DNA of 43,871 nt from Cellulomonas hominis (GTDB taxonomy: Bacteria > Actinomycetota > Actinomycetes > Actinomycetales > Cellulomonadaceae), in NCBI RefSeq assembly GCF_005239125.1, contig NZ_SZYE01000009.1:1-43871 (forward strand), written 5' to 3'. Below the pieces are notes generated by a model. That model saw only the letters and a list, made by a program, of their open reading frames with translations. It ran no database searches and had not been told where the DNA came from. This document shows positions 40,706 through 43,871 of this stretch, piece after piece. Position numbers and translations under genes: made by a program. Every line of letters begins with the position of its first letter. The stretch's first letter is position 1.

Positions 40706-41431
40706 TCAGCGGCCGCGCATGCCCTTGCGGTCGGGGCGGACGCGCATCGGGTCGACGCCCTTCGGCACCGGCATCTTGACCGCACCGAGCGCCTGGAGCC
40801 GCTTGACGACCTCGCCGACCTCGGCCTTGGTGAGCTGCGGCTTGAGGCGCTGGACCTTGCGCGCGAGCTGCGGCAGGGGCACCTGGCCCTCCTCGCGGCC
40901 GACCTCGATCAGCGTGATCGGCACGCCCTGCAGCACGCGGGCGGTGCGCTTGCGCTCGGACTCGAGCAGCTTGCCGATGCGGTTCGCGGGGCCCTCGCCG
41001 ACCAGCACGATGCCCGGGCGGCCGACGCCGCGGTAGACGAGGTCCTGGGTGCGCGGGGCGACCGCGACGGGCTCCTGCGCGAACGTCCAGCCGCGGCGGA
41101 TGGTGCCGAGCGCCGACAGCGCGGCGCCGGGCTGGCCCTCGATCCGACCGTACGCGGCGCGCTCGGCGCGGCGGGTCAGGGTGAACATGGCCGCGAGCAG
41201 CGCGAACGGGATGCTCAGCAGCAGCAGGTACCACCAGGTGAGGAAGAACAGCGCCAGCACCTGGCCGAGCGCGATGATCCCGACGAACACCCCGAGGATC
41301 AGCCAGGTGACCGCGGGGTCCTGCTCCCGCGTCATCTGGTACGCCTGCCAGACCTGGTGGTACCACCGGGTCTTCTTCACCTTCGCGGGCTTCGCGGCCG
41401 CGCCGGCGGTCGGGTTCTTCTCACGGGCCAT
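40706..41431 (-). CDS. DUF4191 membrane protein
   Basis: 241 residues. Basic N-terminus, two adjacent membrane segments (AVTWLILGVFVGIIALGQVLALFF and WWYLLLLSIPFALLAAMFTL), then a soluble domain with GAALSALGTIRRGWTFAQEPVAV and GIVLVGEGPANRIGKLLESERKRTARVLQGVPI, as in DUF4191 proteins, which are conserved beside glnA and lipA/lipB in actinobacteria. Function unknown. ATG 41431; own terminator downstream. Confidence 0.92.
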   Translation of the reverse strand: MAREKNPTAGAAAKPAKVKKTRWYHQVWQAYQMTREQDPAVTWLILGVFVGIIALGQVLALFFLTWWYLLLLSIPFALLAAMFTLTRRAERAAYGRIEGQPGAALSALGTIRRGWTFAQEPVAVAPRTQDLVYRGVGRPGIVLVGEGPANRIGKLLESERKRTARVLQGVPITLIEVGREEGQVPLPQLARKVQRLKPQLTKAEVGEVVKRLQALGAVKMPVPKGVDPMRVRPDRKGMRGR

Positions 41432-41616
41432 GACCCGGGAGTCTACCGGCGCGCGGGGCGTCGCCGTCGCCCGGTCGGGACCCCGGTGCCGCGCCCGGCC
41501 AGGACCCGGCGGGGCGTCGCGGGACCGAGGTCCCTGGTGACCGTTGCTCCGTCCGGGTGACGCTGGGAGCACGGGCGCGGCGCGGGGCCGCCCCACGGGG
41601 CGCGGGGGAGGCGACC

Positions 41617-42135
41617 ATGCGGGTCCTGGTGACGGTGGCGTCGCGGCACGGCAGCACGCGGGAGATCGGCGCCGAGGTGGCGGAGGTGCTCCGGGCCGCG
41701 GGACACGACGTGGCGGAGGTCGAGCCCGACGACGTCGGCTCCGTCGACGAGTACGACGCGGTGGTGCTCGGCTCGGCGGTGTACGTGGGCCGGCTCGCGG
41801 CGGCGCTCCGGGAGCTGGTCGACCGGCAGGGCGCGCAGCTCGCGGACCGGCCGACGTGGCTGTTCTGGTCCGGGCGGGTCGGCGAGCCGCCGCTGCCCGC
41901 GGCCGAGCCCGACGACGTGCGGGTGGTGGCCCGGCGGGTGGCCGCGCGGGACGTCGTGTCGTTCGGCGGGCGGCTGGCGCGCGAGGAGCTCGGGCTGGCC
42001 GAGCGGGCGCTGGTCGCGATGATCGAGGCCGAGGCGGGCGACTTCCGCGACTTCGACGAGGTGGACGCCTGGGCGGGCCGCGTCGCGGTGGACCTGCGAC
42101 GACTCGAGCGCGACGGGACGGTGCCCGGGCGCTGA
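41617..42135 (+). CDS. Flavodoxin-domain protein (HemG/BfmS-like short type)
   Basis: 172 residues starting VLVTVASRHGSTREIGAEVAEVLRAAGHDVAEV, the FMN-phosphate-binding loop of the flavodoxin_5 fold, then DEYDAVVLGSAVYVGRLAAALRELV and the late WSGRVGEP...FGGRL region. Similar proteins are annotated as flavodoxin or protoporphyrinogen oxidase. It probably binds FMN and transfers electrons in the cytosol; the partner is unknown. ATG 41617 with GGGGAG 8 bases upstream; an ATG-like start further upstream is less likely. Convergent with the MarR gene, 7 bp apart. Confidence 0.85.
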   Translation: MRVLVTVASRHGSTREIGAEVAEVLRAAGHDVAEVEPDDVGSVDEYDAVVLGSAVYVGRLAAALRELVDRQGAQLADRPTWLFWSGRVGEPPLPAAEPDDVRVVARRVAARDVVSFGGRLAREELGLAERALVAMIEAEAGDFRDFDEVDAWAGRVAVDLRRLERDGTVPGR

Positions 42136-42142
42136 GGGGTCG

Positions 42143-42610
42143 TCAGCGCCGGGCGACCAGGAGCAGCAGGGCCCGCAGCTGGTCGACCTGCTCCGGCGTC
42201 AGCCCGTCGGTGACCATCGCCTCGGCGGCGACCGGGTCGGAGGCCGCGAGGACGGCCGCGCGCCCGGCGTCGGTGGCCGAGATCTGGTGCTTGCGCCGGT
42301 CGGTGGCGTGCGCTGTCCGGGTGACGTAGCCGGACCGCTCCAGCCGCGCCAGCACCCGGCTCATCGTCTGCTCGGTGACGTCGCACATCGCCGCGAGCTC
42401 CGCCTGCGTGCGGGGGCCGCGGAGCAGGATCACCAGGACGGGCTGGCTCGCGTGGTTGAGGTCCCAGGACGCGAGGTGCGCGTTCCAGTCGCGCTCGACC
42501 CGGCGCGCGGCGGCGGAGAGCAGCCGGCCGACCGGCCAGCCGCTCGGCTCCGGTGCTGCCATCGCCTGCCACCGCGGGTGCTCCTGCGGCCCTCCGGCGT
42601 CGCGCTCCAC
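42143..42610 (-). CDS. MarR-family regulator
   Basis: 155 residues. Winged HTH of the MarR type: RTQAELAAMCDVTEQTMSRVLARLERSGYVTRTAHATDRRKHQISATDAGRAAVLAA, with dimer helices on both sides. GTG 42610 with a purine-rich GGAGGAGAGGGAG upstream. It is divergent from an MMPL-type exporter across 77 bp, a common arrangement in which MarR represses the pump until a ligand binds. Confidence 0.92.
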   Translation of the reverse strand: MERDAGGPQEHPRWQAMAAPEPSGWPVGRLLSAAARRVERDWNAHLASWDLNHASQPVLVILLRGPRTQAELAAMCDVTEQTMSRVLARLERSGYVTRTAHATDRRKHQISATDAGRAAVLAASDPVAAEAMVTDGLTPEQVDQLRALLLLVARR

Positions 42611-42681
42611 TGCTCCCTCTCCTCCTGCTGGGCGGTTGCCCCGGGCTCATGTTGCCGGAACGCGGCGCATCCCGCATAGTG

Positions 42682-42695
42682 CTCAGCATGCTGAG
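42682..42695. promoter_or_regulatory. Palindrome over the MMPL start, candidate MarR operator
   Basis: CTCAGCATGCTGAG, a perfect 14-bp inverted repeat that includes the MMPL ATG. Position in the divergent MarR/MMPL region fits a repressor site; binding is inference. Confidence 0.45.
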
Positions 42696-43871
42696 GGATC
42701 GGGCGCGGGGGATCGGGCGGGGACTGGCTGTGCTGGCGGTCGCCGCGGGGTGGTTGGCAGTGGGCTCGCTCGGGGGCATGGCCCAGGGGCAGCTCTCGCA
42801 GGTGCAGACGAACGACGCGGCGGCGTTCCTGCCCTCGTCGGCGGAGTCGACGCGCGCCGCGGAGGCGTCGGCCGCGTTCACGGAGTCCGAGTCGCTGCCC
42901 GTGCTGGTGGTGCTCGAGGCCGAGGACGGCGGGCCGCTGGACCCGTCCGCGATCGCGACGGTCCAGCCGGTCGTCGACGGGCTCGCGGACGTGGCGCTGC
43001 CGGGCGCGGACCCGGCGGCGGGCGACCCCGCGACGCTCGGCGACGTGCTCACGGGCGACCCCGTCGTCGTGCCGTCCCAGGACGGGGAGGCGCTGCTGGT
43101 GCCGCTGTCCCTGGACGCCGACCAGGCCGACGCCTCGCTCGCCGACGACGAGAGCGTCGTCGGCGCGGCCGTGCAGGCCGTGCGGGACACCCTCGCCGAC
43201 GAGCTCGGCGCGACCGCCGACTCCTCGGGCGAGGCGGGCCTGCGCGCCTGGGTCACGGGGCCCGGCGGGTTCGTCGCGGACCTGACCAACGCGTTCGGCG
43301 GGATCGACGGCGTGCTGCTGCTCGTCGCGCTCGGGGCCGTGCTGGTCATCCTCGTGCTGGTCTACCGGTCCCCGTTCCTGCCGCTCGCCGTGATCTTCAC
43401 GGCGGTGTTCGCGCTGTGCGCCGCCGCGCTCGCCGTCTACCACCTCGCCGACGCCGGGGCGCTGACGCTCAACGGCCAGGCGCAGGGCATCCTGTCGATC
43501 CTCGTGGTCGGCGCGTCCGTGGACTACGCGCTGCTGATCGTGGCCCGGTACCGGGAGGAGCTGCGGACGGTGGAGGCGCCGGCCGCCGCCATGCGCCGCG
43601 CGCTGCGCCGCAGCCTGGAGCCGATCACCGCCAGCGCGGGCACCGTGGTCGCCGGGCTGCTCTGCCTGCTGCTCTCGGACCTCGCGTCCAACCGGTCGCT
43701 GGGCCCCGTGGGCGCCCTCGGCATCGCCGCCGCGTACCTGGCGGCGTTCACGCTGCTGCCGCTGCTGCTGCTCGTCGCGGGCCGGCGGTCGCGGGCCCTG
43801 TTCTGGCCGCGCGTGCCGCGGGTCGCCGAGCCGGGCGCGCACGCGGTGGGCCGGGCGCACGACGAGCCGGC
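42688..43871 (+). CDS. MMPL-family transporter (3' partial)
   Basis: The first 394 residues are visible; the gene runs off the window. One N-terminal membrane segment (GLAVLAVAAGWLAVGSLGG), an extracytoplasmic domain with FLPSSAESTRAAEASAAF, then a block of segments (LLLVALGAVLVILVLVYRSPFLPLAVIF, ILSILVVGASVDYALLIVARYREEL) with the G-x-x-x-D-Y/Y-A-L-L MMPL/RND signature. Such proteins export lipids or toxic compounds using proton force. ATG 42688 lies in the palindrome. Likely controlled by the divergent MarR gene. Confidence 0.93.
   Translation, partial: MLRDRARGIGRGLAVLAVAAGWLAVGSLGGMAQGQLSQVQTNDAAAFLPSSAESTRAAEASAAFTESESLPVLVVLEAEDGGPLDPSAIATVQPVVDGLADVALPGADPAAGDPATLGDVLTGDPVVVPSQDGEALLVPLSLDADQADASLADDESVVGAAVQAVRDTLADELGATADSSGEAGLRAWVTGPGGFVADLTNAFGGIDGVLLLVALGAVLVILVLVYRSPFLPLAVIFTAVFALCAAALAVYHLADAGALTLNGQAQGILSILVVGASVDYALLIVARYREELRTVEAPAAAMRRALRRSLEPITASAGTVVAGLLCLLLSDLASNRSLGPVGALGIAAAYLAAFTLLPLLLLVAGRRSRALFWPRVPRVAEPGAHAVGRAHDEP

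Noticed and set aside
1-43871. tRNA, rRNA, riboswitch or CRISPR array
   Set aside because: I saw no cloverleaf-like tRNA, no rRNA segment and no regularly spaced repeat array. The island target is a glnA end, not a tRNA gene.

Overview
The window is very GC-rich DNA from an actinomycete. The order glnA, RDD-family gene, DUF4191 gene, a GlnR double box in front of glnA, and heavy use of GTG starts suggest Cellulomonadaceae or a close relative in Micrococcales. The taxon is an inference from gene content; no rRNA or tRNA gene is visible.

Layout. (1) 1-1135 is left flank: the end of a LuxR-type regulator and a DUF4386-like membrane protein. (2) 1162-1262 is a second copy of the glnA 3' end with its terminator, about 37.1 kb from the real glnA and in the same orientation. 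A third, more diverged copy lies at 11841-11919. These look like attachment-site junctions of one or two integrated elements, so roughly 1.26-38.4 kb reads as a composite genomic island built onto the 3' end of glnA. (3) 1.4-11.6 kb is GC-rich metabolic cargo: a partly broken SHOCT/DUF6325/PQQ-like group, a zinc alcohol dehydrogenase, a GntR regulator, and a tightly coupled nitrilase-ABC transporter operon followed by an amidase and an MFS carrier. The nitrilase promoter region holds GTAAC/GTTAC half-sites in GlnR-like phase, which would fit use of an amide or related compound as nitrogen source. (4) 12-38 kb has visibly lower GC and is dominated by defence-type genes: an AbiGi/DUF2971-like protein, a SLATT membrane protein, a complete recC-recB-recD operon, a divergent Gabija-like pair (OLD nuclease plus UvrD-like helicase), an IS3-family insertion, a four-gene operon built around a kinase-adenylosuccinate synthetase fusion, and a cluster of unrecognised membrane proteins. 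The island ends with an excisionase-like gene broken in a C7 tract. (5) 38.4-43.9 kb is chromosomal: glnA, RDD protein, DUF4191 protein, flavodoxin-domain protein, and a MarR regulator divergent from an MMPL transporter that runs off the window.

The strongest candidate for an undescribed system is the operon 32496->28399. Its first protein fuses an N-terminal P-loop kinase to an adenylosuccinate-synthetase domain in which the catalytic aspartate is replaced by serine (GSEGKG), as I recall for phage PurZ enzymes of the 2-aminoadenine (Z) pathway. Next come a DUF7002 protein, a MazG-like pyrophosphohydrolase (the enzyme type that supplies dGMP in Z phages) and a DUF3644 protein. This suggests a bacterial purine-nucleotide-modifying cassette, perhaps used in defence. 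A second point of interest is a 56-bp block carrying a TGCCAC-N6-TGCCAC direct repeat plus a ribosome-binding site and start codon. It occurs three times, and the paired repeat alone occurs a fourth time beside the glnA terminator. No integrase is present in the window.
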